Position numbers and translations under genes: made by a program. A stretch of DNA of 64,000 nucleotides from Enterococcus silesiacus (GTDB lineage: Bacteria; Bacillota; Bacilli; Lactobacillales; Enterococcaceae), in contig CP013614.1 in assembly GCA_001465115.1 (NCBI GenBank), positions 1,116,001-1,180,000 of the forward strand, written 5' to 3'. The notes below the pieces were generated by a model. It did no database searches. It was not told the DNA's origin and saw only the letters and a list, made by a program, of their open reading frames with translations. Shown piece after piece: positions 50,992 to 59,277 of this stretch. Position 1 is the stretch's first letter. Each line of letters opens with the position of its first letter.

Positions 50992-52362
50992 ATGACCGAA
51001 AATCAAGTGAAAGCATCAAAATTAACGGTAGGACCAAATGATGACTTATCAATAGGACAATCAGCACTATTAGGAATTCAGCATGTGTTAGCAATGGATG
51101 TGTACGTTGTCCCATTCATTATTGCATCGATCATCGGATTGACCACGAAAGAATCTTCTGCCTTGATCCAATCCACTTTTATTGCAGCAGGAATTGCTAC
51201 GATCATCCAATCGTATTTTTGTATGAAACTTCCAGTAGCACAAGGACCTTCGTTTATCCCGATTGGTGCTGTTGCAGGGATTTATTTTGCCAATAATCAA
51301 AGTGGCAATGGCTGGGGCACTGTTTTAGGAGCTAGTTTAATTGGAGCTTTATTGGTCATTATTTTAGGTTTAACAGGTATCTTTAATCGTTTGATCAAAG
51401 CTTTTGTCCCACCTATTGTCGGTGGTACGATTATTTTTATTGTTGGCTTGTCATTGATGCCAGTCGCATTGAGCGATAATGTTTTTACAGCGTCTGGAGA
51501 TTTAGGGCAAAATATTTTGCTAGCTGTGATTGCTGCGGCGTCCCTTGTTCTGTTTGCAATGATCGGTTCACGTTTTCCTGGGAAAGGGCGTATTTTTCGG
51601 ATTTCTTCAGTTATTTTAGCACTAGTTATCGGTTGTTTAGCGGCACAATTTATGGGCATTCTGGATTTATCACAAGTTTCCACTGCGCAATTGATCAGTG
51701 TTCCTAAAATCCCGTTTGTTGATTTTCATTTTTCATTTGATTTGTCCTCTATTCTAACAATGGTCATTATTTACGTCGTTTTAATGGCGGAAACGACGGG
51801 TACTTGGTTTGCGGTCAGCAATGTTTGCGAGGAACCTTTGACAGATGAGAATATCAATCGAGGCGTAGTTGGCGAAGGCATCGGTTGTTTCATCTCATCT
51901 ATGCTTGGGACAACTCCTGTTACTGGTTATTCGACAAATGCTGGAATCATCTCAATCACAGGGGTTGCCAGTAAAAAGGTCTTTGTAGCGGCCGGTGCCT
52001 GGTTTGTGGTATTTGGATTATCAGGCAAATTATCTACATTGATTTCATCGATCCCTTCTCCTGTAATTGGCGGTGTATTTGTGATTGTTTGCGGGATCAT
52101 TTCAATTAGCGGAATCAAAGTGATTAAGGAAGTAGAAATCAGTGAAAAGGAAATGTATGTCATTGCGATTCCAATGATTTTAACATTGGCATTGACCTTA
52201 ATACCTAAAGAGTTTATTCAATCACTGCCTCAATTTTTACAATATTTATTTGGCTCCTCTGTAGCAACAGCGTCGATTGCAGCGATACTATTGAATCGCC
52301 TGTTACCAACTGAAAAAGTTGCGGAACAAGTCCTTGTGCAAGAGGAAGTAAAGTCAGTTTAA
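50992..52362 (+). CDS. NCS2-family purine (xanthine/guanine) permease
   Basis: A 456-residue transporter with about 12-14 membrane segments. It has the NCS2 pattern in the third segment (PVAQGPSFIPIGAVAG), a conserved acidic substrate motif in VLMAETTGTWFA, and LGTTPVTGYSTNAG in the following re-entrant region. NCS2 proteins move nucleobases with protons. Placement one base after guaD suggests guanine or xanthine as substrate rather than uracil; this is inferred from context. Start ATG at 50992 has GAGGTG upstream inside the guaD 3' end. Confidence 0.92.
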   Translation: MTENQVKASKLTVGPNDDLSIGQSALLGIQHVLAMDVYVVPFIIASIIGLTTKESSALIQSTFIAAGIATIIQSYFCMKLPVAQGPSFIPIGAVAGIYFANNQSGNGWGTVLGASLIGALLVIILGLTGIFNRLIKAFVPPIVGGTIIFIVGLSLMPVALSDNVFTASGDLGQNILLAVIAAASLVLFAMIGSRFPGKGRIFRISSVILALVIGCLAAQFMGILDLSQVSTAQLISVPKIPFVDFHFSFDLSSILTMVIIYVVLMAETTGTWFAVSNVCEEPLTDENINRGVVGEGIGCFISSMLGTTPVTGYSTNAGIISITGVASKKVFVAAGAWFVVFGLSGKLSTLISSIPSPVIGGVFVIVCGIISISGIKVIKEVEISEKEMYVIAIPMILTLALTLIPKEFIQSLPQFLQYLFGSSVATASIAAILLNRLLPTEKVAEQVLVQEEVKSV

Positions 52363-52380
52363 AAAAGGATAATTTAACCT

Positions 52381-52423
52381 AAACCCGAACATTGAGTGTT
52401 AATTCTATTGTTTTTCGGTATTT
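52381..52423. promoter_or_regulatory. Inverted pair of PurBox-like sites upstream of guaC
   Basis: A direct box AAACCCGAACATT at 52381-52393 and a reversed one at 52410-52423 (GTTTTTCGGTATTT), with 16 bases between, an arrangement like Bacillus PurR control sites. It lies just upstream of the -35 at 52428. Confidence 0.55.
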
Positions 52424-52427
52424 ACCT

Positions 52428-52456
52428 TTGACTTTTATAAATGAATAGTGTAAATT
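52428..52456 (+). promoter_or_regulatory. guaC promoter
   Basis: -35 TTGACT, 17-base spacer, -10 TAAATT. It gives a leader of about 80 bases. Confidence 0.75.
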
Positions 52457-52471
52457 AGCATAGGTGTTTGA

Positions 52472-52508
52472 AAATGCGAACTATTTCAAGATTCATGTTC
52501 GTGTTTTT
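52472..52508. promoter_or_regulatory. Second inverted PurBox-like pair in the guaC leader
   Basis: AAATGCGAACTAT at 52472-52484 faces ATGTTCGTGTTTT at 52495-52507, core spacing 15 bases. It lies downstream of the predicted start site, so binding here would act as a roadblock. Confidence 0.4.
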
Positions 52509-52545
52509 GCGTGTTTTAATAGAATTTGCTAGGAGGCAATAGAGT

Positions 52546-53523
52546 ATGAAAGTTTTTGATTACGAAGATGTCCAATTGATTCCCAATAAGTGTATTGTAG
52601 ATAGTCGTTCTGAATGTGATACAGTTGTGAAATTAGGTAAGCATACCTTTAAAATGCCGGTGGTACCAGCTAATATGCAGACCATTATTGACGAAGAAAT
52701 TGCAGAATTTTTAGCGAAAAATAATTATTTTTATATCATGCATCGCTTTGACGAAAATGCTCGAATTCCCTTTATTGAAAAGATGAACGCTAAAGGATTG
52801 ATTACTTCAATCAGCGTCGGGGTCAAAGAGGCTGAATATGGTTTTGTTGAGGAGTTAGCTAAACGTGGTTTAGTTCCTGATTACGTAACGATTGATATCG
52901 CTCACGGTCATTCAAATGCAGTGATCAATATGATTCAACACTTAAAAAAACATTTACCAGACACTTTTGTTATCGCTGGAAATGTGGGAACACCAGAAGC
53001 AGTTCGTGAATTGGAAAATGCTGGAGCCGATGCAACAAAAGTTGGAATTGGTCCTGGTAAAGTTTGTATCACAAAAATCAAAACAGGTTTTGGTACTGGC
53101 GGCTGGCAATTAGCGGCGTTGCGTTGGTGTGCTAAAGCAGCTAGAAAACCAATTATCGCAGACGGTGGTATTCGGACGCCAGGAGATGTTGCGAAATCTG
53201 TTCGATTTGGCGCGACTATGGTAATGATTGGCTCATTATTTGCGGGTCATGAAGAATCACCAGGTGAAACGAAAGTCGAAAATGGTGTCGTTTATAAAGA
53301 ATACTTCGGCAGTGCTTCGGAGTTTCAAAAAGGTGAAAAGAAAAACGTCGAAGGCAAGAAAATCTGGATTCAACATAAAGGCAGCTTAGCTGATACGTTA
53401 GTTGAAATGCAGCAAGATTTACAGTCGTCAATCTCTTATGCCGGCGGGCGTGATCTTGAAGCAATTCGTAAGGTAGACTATGTAATTGTGAAGAATTCAA
53501 TTTTTAATGGTGATACAATTTAA
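52546..53523 (+). CDS. guaC: GMP reductase
   Basis: A 325-residue enzyme of the IMPDH/GMPR family. It starts [13 protein letters not shown], has the catalytic loop [20 protein letters not shown] with active cysteine, and [19 protein letters not shown] as phosphate-binding part. There are no CBS domains, as expected for the reductase. It converts GMP to IMP with NADPH. AGGAGG precedes the ATG. Together with guaD and the permease it forms a purine interconversion set, each unit with PurBox-like sites. Confidence 0.97.
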   Translation: MKVFDYEDVQLIPNKCIVDSRSECDTVVKLGKHTFKMPVVPANMQTIIDEEIAEFLAKNNYFYIMHRFDENARIPFIEKMNAKGLITSISVGVKEAEYGFVEELAKRGLVPDYVTIDIAHGHSNAVINMIQHLKKHLPDTFVIAGNVGTPEAVRELENAGADATKVGIGPGKVCITKIKTGFGTGGWQLAALRWCAKAARKPIIADGGIRTPGDVAKSVRFGATMVMIGSLFAGHEESPGETKVENGVVYKEYFGSASEFQKGEKKNVEGKKIWIQHKGSLADTLVEMQQDLQSSISYAGGRDLEAIRKVDYVIVKNSIFNGDTI

Positions 53524-53567
53524 TCATAAAAAAAGAAGCGTGGTTCTAGGCTTCTTTTTTTTATGAT
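53524..53567 (+). terminator. guaC terminator
   Basis: TCATAAAAAAAGAAGC pairs with GCTTCTTTTTTTTATGA around a short loop, one base after the guaC stop. Confidence 0.88.
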
Positions 53568-53576
53568 TATTTTTAC

Positions 53577-53619
53577 TTTACCTGTCGTAGTAATCATGGT
53601 ATAGTAATTACAACGACAG
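53577..53619 (+). promoter_or_regulatory. padR promoter with overlapping inverted repeat operator
   Basis: -35 TTTACC, 17-base spacer, -10 TATAGT (53600-53605). An inverted repeat with arms CTGTCGTAGTAAT and ATTACAACGACAG (12 of 13 bases pair) at 53582-53619 embraces the -10. This fits autoregulation by the PadR protein. Confidence 0.7.
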
Positions 53620-53656
53620 ACGTAGTACGTTAGATGGAGTAATTGGAGGTGATTCA

Positions 53657-53986
53657 ATGATCGGCAGCGATGCAATCAGAGGCTATAATGATACATTCAT
53701 TTTATCTGTATTGCAGGAAGGTGATTCATATGGTTATGCAATTTCTAAAAGAATCACAGAAATTTCTGAAAATAACTATTCAATTAAAGAGACGACATTG
53801 TATTCAGCTTTTAACCGTTTAGAGAAAAATGGATTTATCCAATCTTTTCCTGGACAAATTACGCATGGTAAAAAGAGAACATATTATAGAATCACATCTT
53901 CTGGGCAAGCTTATTTAGAAGAAAAAATAGCGGAGTGGGTACTGACGAAAAAAGTAGTTGAGCGTTTTATCAAGGAGGAAAAATAA
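53657..53986 (+). CDS. PadR family transcriptional regulator
   Basis: A 109-residue winged helix protein. It has the PadR pattern FILSVLQEGDSYGYAISKRI, then KETTLYSAFNRLEKNGFI in the recognition helix region and the wing HGKKRTYYRITSSGQAYL. GGAGGTG precedes the ATG. It overlaps the next gene by one base, the usual PadR-DUF1700-like pairing, and has an inverted repeat in its promoter. The ligand is unknown; such pairs often respond to membrane-active compounds. Confidence 0.93.
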   Translation: MIGSDAIRGYNDTFILSVLQEGDSYGYAISKRITEISENNYSIKETTLYSAFNRLEKNGFIQSFPGQITHGKKRTYYRITSSGQAYLEEKIAEWVLTKKVVERFIKEEK

Positions 53987-54957
53987 TGAAAACCATTAAA
54001 GATTATATCGACAGTTTATTTTTAGGAATAACTGAAACGAGTCAAACAAAACAATTAAGAGAAGATCTATTAGCCAGTGCAGAAGATCGCTATGAAGATC
54101 TAAAAGGTCAAGGGAAATCTGAAAATGAAGCAATTGGTAGCGTGATATCGGAGTTTGGCTCGATTGATGAATTGCTAGAAGAAATGAATATAAAACAAGA
54201 TTTTATGGATGAAAAAGGCTATGAGCTAAATGAAATTACAATGGATGAATCGCTGGATTTCCTTAAGATTCATCACAGAGCAGCTACACTGATTGGTATA
54301 GGCGTGATGGCAATCATCCTAGGAGTTGCAGCTCTTTTTTTAAGTATGACATTATATGGTGGAAATGCTGTATTGTTTGGAGTATTATTTATTCTTTTAG
54401 GGGTAGCAATTGGAGTTCCGCTATTTATCATTGCAGGAACCAGTATAACCAATACGAATAAAAAATTAGATGATCGTTTTATACCACTTCAAGTAAAAAA
54501 CGAAGTAAAGAAAAGAAAAGATGCTTTTCAGCGCTCATTTATTTTTTGTATGGTAGCTGGAGTTGCGTTATGTATTTTATCTGCAATTCCTGTTGTTTTG
54601 TTTACTACTGTGTACGATGCAGTTTTTTTTGGAGTTGCTTGTTTGCTGCTATTGGTTTCATTTGGCGTTTTCTTCTTTATTTTTGGCGGCGTGATTATGG
54701 GCAGTTTTACTAGGATGCTTGAGCATACCTATTTTATTTCAGATGAAGCTAAGTTAGGGCCAAGGGCTAAAGCGGAACGGAACAGTAAAAGTCCAGTCTG
54801 GTTACAAACACTTGAAAAGATCTATTGGCCGATAGTAACGGCGATCTATTTGGTACAAAGTTTTCTCTTTGGAAGTTGGGGAACAAGCTGGACTATTTTT
54901 CCAGTAGCTGGCATCGCTTTTTGGATACTAGAAAGTATTTTTACAAATAATGAATAA
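53986..54957 (+). CDS. DUF1700-like membrane protein of a PadR pair
   Basis: A 323-residue protein. The first 75 residues are a helical cytoplasmic domain (LREDLLASAEDRYEDLKGQG, GSVISEFGSIDELLEEM) of the permease-prefix/HAAS type seen in DUF1700 proteins. About six membrane segments follow in pairs, with the last pair near the C-terminus. Function unknown; genes of this kind are usually controlled by the adjacent PadR. A dedicated terminator follows. Confidence 0.8.
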   Translation: MKTIKDYIDSLFLGITETSQTKQLREDLLASAEDRYEDLKGQGKSENEAIGSVISEFGSIDELLEEMNIKQDFMDEKGYELNEITMDESLDFLKIHHRAATLIGIGVMAIILGVAALFLSMTLYGGNAVLFGVLFILLGVAIGVPLFIIAGTSITNTNKKLDDRFIPLQVKNEVKKRKDAFQRSFIFCMVAGVALCILSAIPVVLFTTVYDAVFFGVACLLLLVSFGVFFFIFGGVIMGSFTRMLEHTYFISDEAKLGPRAKAERNSKSPVWLQTLEKIYWPIVTAIYLVQSFLFGSWGTSWTIFPVAGIAFWILESIFTNNE

Positions 54958-54962
54958 AAAAT

Positions 54963-55000
54963 GCTCCGCTTATTTTGGAAAATATCCAGAATAGGCGGAG
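54963..55000. terminator. Terminator of the PadR unit
   Basis: CTCCGCTTATT..TGGA pairs with TCCA..AATAGGCGGAG, then TTTCTTAT. It sits between convergent genes and may also serve the ECF gene. Confidence 0.85.
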
Positions 55001-55016
55001 TTTCTTATACAAATAA

Positions 55017-55565
55017 CTAAAATGATTGCCTTGAAAAAATGACGTTCATTGCTTTTTTTAATGGAAAATAAACGAGCGTCACAATCACGATAGTTGTGAC
55101 AACATTGATCAGAGTTGCTGGCAATTTAGATAGTCCACTTGCAAAAGCGACAGTAAAATCAGCGCCTGCAAGAAGGCCCATTACAGTATTTTTCAGTTGA
55201 GTCATAATAATTTTAGCAATTCCTGTTACAGATGCGATGACAATGACTTTCCAAAAAGTATCAATATTGTGATGGAAAAATAAAATCATAAAAGCTGCAG
55301 CACCGCCGACAATAAAACTTTCTAAAATAAAATAAGGCGCTTCTGCAGCAAATCCATTCAAAACATCAAAAATAGCGAAGCCTAATCCACCTGCTAACGC
55401 TCCTTTTTTATAGCCAATCAAAAGGACAGCTAACAACAATACAGAGTTACCCAAATGAGCGAATGCTCCCGTCGGCATAGGAATTTTGATCATTGTTCCC
55501 AGTACGGTTAAGGCTGCAAATAAGCCAACCAAAACAATCGACGTTGTTGAGTGTTGTTTATTCAT
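55017..55565 (-). CDS. ECF transporter S component (predicted vitamin B6 or thiamine precursor)
   Basis: A 182-residue protein with six membrane segments and the S-component style start (TTSIVLVGLFAALTVLGTMI) followed by the small-residue-rich first helix. S components bind a vitamin and share the EcfAAT energising module, which is not in this window. Its gene follows pdxK by 11 bases and faces a MocR regulator, so a pyridoxine-type substrate is likely; a thiamine precursor is the alternative, since pdxK and thiD are close relatives. AGGAGT precedes the ATG. Confidence 0.82.
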   Translation of the reverse strand: MNKQHSTTSIVLVGLFAALTVLGTMIKIPMPTGAFAHLGNSVLLLAVLLIGYKKGALAGGLGFAIFDVLNGFAAEAPYFILESFIVGGAAAFMILFFHHNIDTFWKVIVIASVTGIAKIIMTQLKNTVMGLLAGADFTVAFASGLSKLPATLINVVTTIVIVTLVYFPLKKAMNVIFSRQSF

Positions 55566-55576
55566 TCTACCACTCC

Positions 55577-56401
55577 TTATTTTTCTGTCATTCGTTCTTC
55601 AGCGTGATTATAGGCACCATGCCATACGTGCCCCAAAAATGGATTGATTTTTTGTCCATTTTTGATTGCAGCTGCCACAAATTTTTTGGCAAGAGCAACA
55701 GCATCTTGAACAGAATAGCCTTTTGCAAGACCGGCCGTTACAGCTGCTGCAAACGTACAGCCTGCTCCATGATTATAATCCGTTGGGAATAGTTCATTTT
55801 CAAAGAGAGTAAAGTCAGTTCCGTCATAAAAAAGATCGATTGCTTTATCTGTTTTTAGTCGATGCCCGCCTTTTATGACAACAGTTTTAGGTCCTAAATC
55901 AATGATTTTTTTAGCTGCTTCCTTCATTTGATCGATAGAAGTTAAATCACCCATTCCTGATAAAATGCCTGCTTCGACTAAGTTAGGTGTGGTTACAGTC
56001 GCTTTTGGTAGCAGTAAACGAGTCATTGCGGCTACATTTTCTGGTTGTAATAATTCACTTGTTCCCTTACAAGCCATGACAGGATCGATTACGATATTAT
56101 CCATAGCAAATTTATCAATATAAGTCCGAGTGATCTCAATAGCTTCAATTGTACCCAACATACCTGTTTTCATTGCATCCAGAGCGCCACCAGCAAATAT
56201 TGTTTTTAACTGTTTCTCAACTAAATCTGGTTCAATCGGAGTAACTAGATGACTCCAACCTTCATCAGGGTCCATCGTCACAATACTTGTTAAAGCTGAA
56301 AAACCAAATGTTCCATATTCTTCAAATGTCTTAAGATCCGCTTGAATCCCTGCACCGCCGCTAGAATCCGAACCAGCAACTGTTAATACTTTTTTTACCA
56401 T
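55577..56401 (-). CDS. pdxK: Pyridoxine kinase (ThiD-like ribokinase-fold)
   Basis: A 274-residue kinase. It starts VLTVAGSDSSGGAGIQADLK, the shared ThiD/PdxK signature, then IVIDPVMACKG, TPNLVEAGIL and the C-terminal anion hole NHGAGCTFAAAV. Sequence alone separates HMP-P kinase from Bacillus-type pyridoxine kinase poorly. A MocR regulator and an ECF S component beside it favour B6 salvage. It lies 578 bases from the divergent MocR gene, a space mostly filled by the 73-bp tandem array. Confidence 0.85.
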   Translation of the reverse strand: MVKKVLTVAGSDSSGGAGIQADLKTFEEYGTFGFSALTSIVTMDPDEGWSHLVTPIEPDLVEKQLKTIFAGGALDAMKTGMLGTIEAIEITRTYIDKFAMDNIVIDPVMACKGTSELLQPENVAAMTRLLLPKATVTTPNLVEAGILSGMGDLTSIDQMKEAAKKIIDLGPKTVVIKGGHRLKTDKAIDLFYDGTDFTLFENELFPTDYNHGAGCTFAAAVTAGLAKGYSVQDAVALAKKFVAAAIKNGQKINPFLGHVWHGAYNHAEERMTEK

Positions 56402-56503
56402 TTTCTAACCTCTATTCAAAATATTTTGATATATGTATTGTAAAACAAACATAAGTTGACAAAAACAGCCAATTGGGTTATTTTCAGGTCATCCAATTGC
56501 TGC

Positions 56504-56859
56504 GAATCACGGAGAACGAAGTGATTCGATGATGAGCAGTACAAGACGACCGAAGGGAGAGTTGTTCCATAGTGTTGAATCACGGAGAACGAAGTGATTC
56601 GATGATGAGCAGTACAAGACGACCAAAGGGAGAGTTGTTCCTTAGTATTGAATCACGGAGAACGAAGTGATTCGATGATGAGCAGTACAAGACGACCAAA
56701 GGGAGAGTTGTTCCATAGTGTTGAATCACGGAGAACAAAGTGATCCGATGATGAGCAGTACAAGACGACCAAAGGGAGAGTTGTTCCTTAGTATTGAATC
56801 ACGGAGAACGAAGTGATTCGATGATGAGCAGTACAAGACGACCGAAGGGAGAGCTGTTC
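56504..56859. repeat. Non-coding 73-bp tandem repeat array, five units
   Basis: Units start at 56504, 56577, 56650, 56723 and 56796, exactly 73 bp apart. Each opens with a hairpin GAATCAC-(10 bases)-GTGATTC and contains GATGATGAGCAGTACAAGAC and GGGAGAG(T/C)TGTTC. Linkers alternate CATAGTGTT, CTTAGTATT, CATAGTGTT, CTTAGTATT, so the duplication unit was probably 146 bp. The period is not a multiple of three and each unit carries stops, so it is not coding. Unit 4 has two changes in its hairpin (GAACAAAGTGATCC). The remaining bases of 56402-56979 are the promoters of pdxK and the MocR gene, without other recognised signal. Confidence 0.95.
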
Positions 56860-56979
56860 TCTGATCTCATCCTCATCAGATTATACAAATCAGCAACAAA
56901 GAATACCTGCTAAAACTATAAAAATAGCTACAAAAAAACAAAGACAGCTACACTATTCAAAAAAACAGGAGGCAAAAAA

Positions 56980-58422
56980 ATGTGGTCACTAAAAAAAGAA
57001 AAAGGCGTACCAGTATATGTAAGTATCATCGAACTAATTCTCTCCTACATAAAAAACGGCGATCTTCTACCGGGTGAACGTTTACCTTCAGAAAGAAAAT
57101 TAGCAAATTATTTTCAAGTCAATCGTTCCACGGTCGTACACGCGTTAGACGAGCTTGTTTCTTTAGGTTGGATTATCAGAAAACAAGGTAGCGGAACGAT
57201 CGTCAATGAAGGGAAGTGGGGGATCAGCACAACACCAAGAACAGACTGGCGTCGTTACCTAGAACAAAATGCTTTTGCTAAAGTTGATCCCTTTACTGAA
57301 CAAATCGAATGGCTGATCAAGCAATCGAATGAACACGTCTTAGATTTATATACAGGAGAATTGCCAATGGATTTGATCCCAAGTTTCTCATTTCCACCAT
57401 TGACATGGAAACACTTTTTAGAAGAAGAGCAGCAAGATGACTTAGGTTATCTGCCACTGAGACAATCAATCAGCCATGAGACTGAAAAAGACTATGGCTT
57501 TTTACTGCCACCAGAAAGTCTTTTAATTACGTCTGGTGCACAGCAAGCACTATTTTTAATTTTGCAAGTATTGCTTCAATCAGGGGATAGTGTTGCGATC
57601 GAAGATCCGTCATTTCTTTATGCGCTTCCAATTTTCCAGGCCGCTGGAATTCGTTTATATGGTGTGAAGCTGGATCAAGAAGGCATCAATCTTGAGTCAC
57701 TTGAAAAAGTAATTCGGCAACACCGGATCAAAATGGTCATGGTCAACCCATCATTTCAAAATCCTACAGGTAAGACAATGACGATGAGACGAAGAAAAGC
57801 CTTAGTTGCGCTATGTCAAGACTACCAAATACCAATTTTGGAAGATGACGTTTTCGCCAAATTAAATTTCGATTCGGCAGATCAAACTCCACCGCTAAAA
57901 AAATTAGATCCAGAAAATGTGCTATATATTGGCTCTCTTTCGAAAATCTTAGGCTCCACGACGAAAATCGGCTGGCTAAGTGCCCCGACATCTGTCAATC
58001 AACAGTTAGCTGAAGCACGGAAGATGATGGATTTTTCCTTAAGTATTTTCCCGCAATTACTAGCAAATTTGGCCTTAACAAATGCAGACTTTCCCCAAAA
58101 TGTTGTTTATCTAAAGCAAACCTTAGAACAACGAGGCAAAGCTGTATTTGAAGTGATTGATCAAATGGTAGAGTGGGAAGTGACTATGCCTAAAGGTGGC
58201 TTTTATATATGGGCAAAATGGAAACAAGGAAATCTACGACAAAAAGACTGGTCCATTTTTTTACAAGAAGGATTATTGATTGCACCAAGTTTCTTTTTTA
58301 GTGAAAAACAGGATAGCATTCGGATCAATTTCTCTAGAGTAGACGAAGCAAAACTACCAATATTTAAAGAAAAATTGCTAAAAATCACACAAAAAATTCG
58401 GTTTGATTCAAATACAATGTGA
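56980..58422 (+). CDS. MocR/PdxR-type regulator (GntR HTH fused to aminotransferase)
   Basis: A 480-residue fusion. Residues 1-75 are a GntR winged helix (LLPGERLPSERKLANYF, then NRSTVVHALDELVSLGW). From about 110 on is a fold-type-I aminotransferase domain with the PLP lysine at 322 in YIGSLSKILGSTTKIGWL and the later Arg-containing RINFSR. MocR proteins such as PdxR sense PLP and control B6 synthesis or salvage. pdxK and the ECF S gene lie across the divergent region, which fits that role. AGGAGG precedes the ATG. Confidence 0.92.
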   Translation: MWSLKKEKGVPVYVSIIELILSYIKNGDLLPGERLPSERKLANYFQVNRSTVVHALDELVSLGWIIRKQGSGTIVNEGKWGISTTPRTDWRRYLEQNAFAKVDPFTEQIEWLIKQSNEHVLDLYTGELPMDLIPSFSFPPLTWKHFLEEEQQDDLGYLPLRQSISHETEKDYGFLLPPESLLITSGAQQALFLILQVLLQSGDSVAIEDPSFLYALPIFQAAGIRLYGVKLDQEGINLESLEKVIRQHRIKMVMVNPSFQNPTGKTMTMRRRKALVALCQDYQIPILEDDVFAKLNFDSADQTPPLKKLDPENVLYIGSLSKILGSTTKIGWLSAPTSVNQQLAEARKMMDFSLSIFPQLLANLALTNADFPQNVVYLKQTLEQRGKAVFEVIDQMVEWEVTMPKGGFYIWAKWKQGNLRQKDWSIFLQEGLLIAPSFFFSEKQDSIRINFSRVDEAKLPIFKEKLLKITQKIRFDSNTM

Positions 58423-58452
58423 TAAAATAGTAGTAAAATGGAGGGATTTACT

Positions 58453-59178
58453 ATGAACGATACAATCGAGTTATTAAAAAATCGCCGCAGTTATCGTGAT
58501 TTTGACGAGAATCATGTTATACCCAAAGAAGAGCTGCAAATGATATTGGATGCAGCCAGACAAGCGCCGAGTTGGATGAATGGACAGTTTTACAGCATTA
58601 TTGTTATTCAGGACAAACACATTCGGGAACAATTGGTTAAATGGAATCCAGGAAATCCTCATATGTTGAAAAGCTCCGCCTTTTTACTTTTTGTGGGAGA
58701 TCTTCATCGTACGAAAATGGTTAGCGAAGCTCATGAAAGTCCTTATCTTATAGAAGAGAGCGTTGAATCGATTATCTTGGCTACGACAGATGCTGCCTTA
58801 GCGCTTGAAAATGCTGTTATCGCAGCTGGAAGTTTAGAATTAGGCTCAGTTGTTGTCGGCAGTATCCGGAAACATGGCAAAGAAATCTGTCAATTATTAG
58901 GATTACCAGACAATACCATTCCGTTATTTGGATTAAGCATTGGAAAACCGATTGTTGAAATGAATGTTAAACCACGTTTACCGGAGGCTGCTGTTATTCA
59001 TTATGATAAGTATCAGCCGTACACGTATTCTTTGATCGAAGAGTATAATACAACAATGGAAAAATTTGGTGAGGCAAGGGAAACGAAACGCTGGAGCCAA
59101 AAGTTTTCTGATTACTTTGCAGCTGAACCGCAAATGATCACAGATCAGCTATTACAATTGCAAGGCTTATTGAAGTAA
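58453..59178 (+). CDS. NADPH-dependent FMN nitroreductase (NfrA/NfsA-like)
   Basis: A 241-residue flavoprotein. It has the N-terminal block LLKNRRSYRDFDENHV, QAPSWMNGQFY, and GSLELGSVVVGSIRKH with the LPDNTIPLFGLSIGKP segment typical of the NfsA/Frp subgroup. It reduces flavins, quinones or nitro compounds. The start at 58453 is set by GGAGGG. An in-frame ATG at 58438 overlaps that ribosome site and is rejected. It is 30 bases after the MocR gene on the same strand and may be co-transcribed. Confidence 0.93.
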   Translation: MNDTIELLKNRRSYRDFDENHVIPKEELQMILDAARQAPSWMNGQFYSIIVIQDKHIREQLVKWNPGNPHMLKSSAFLLFVGDLHRTKMVSEAHESPYLIEESVESIILATTDAALALENAVIAAGSLELGSVVVGSIRKHGKEICQLLGLPDNTIPLFGLSIGKPIVEMNVKPRLPEAAVIHYDKYQPYTYSLIEEYNTTMEKFGEARETKRWSQKFSDYFAAEPQMITDQLLQLQGLLK

Positions 59179-59277
59179 GTAAAGTGTCGATTCTTTTTTA
59201 GGCATCGCTTTCCTCAAAAGCTCTGGAATGATATACTTACTAGTGGGTAAGAAAACAAATGAAAAAGAGGTGCTAAC

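Noticed and set aside
52440..52545. Purine (xpt-type) riboswitch in the guaC leader
   Set aside because: The three-way junction core of purine riboswitches is not visible; the paired CGAAC/GTTCG sites explain the symmetry better as PurR boxes.
56504..56859. CRISPR-like array
   Set aside because: Units are 73 bp with almost no variable part; there are no unique spacers of equal length, and no cas genes are nearby. It is a tandem repeat.
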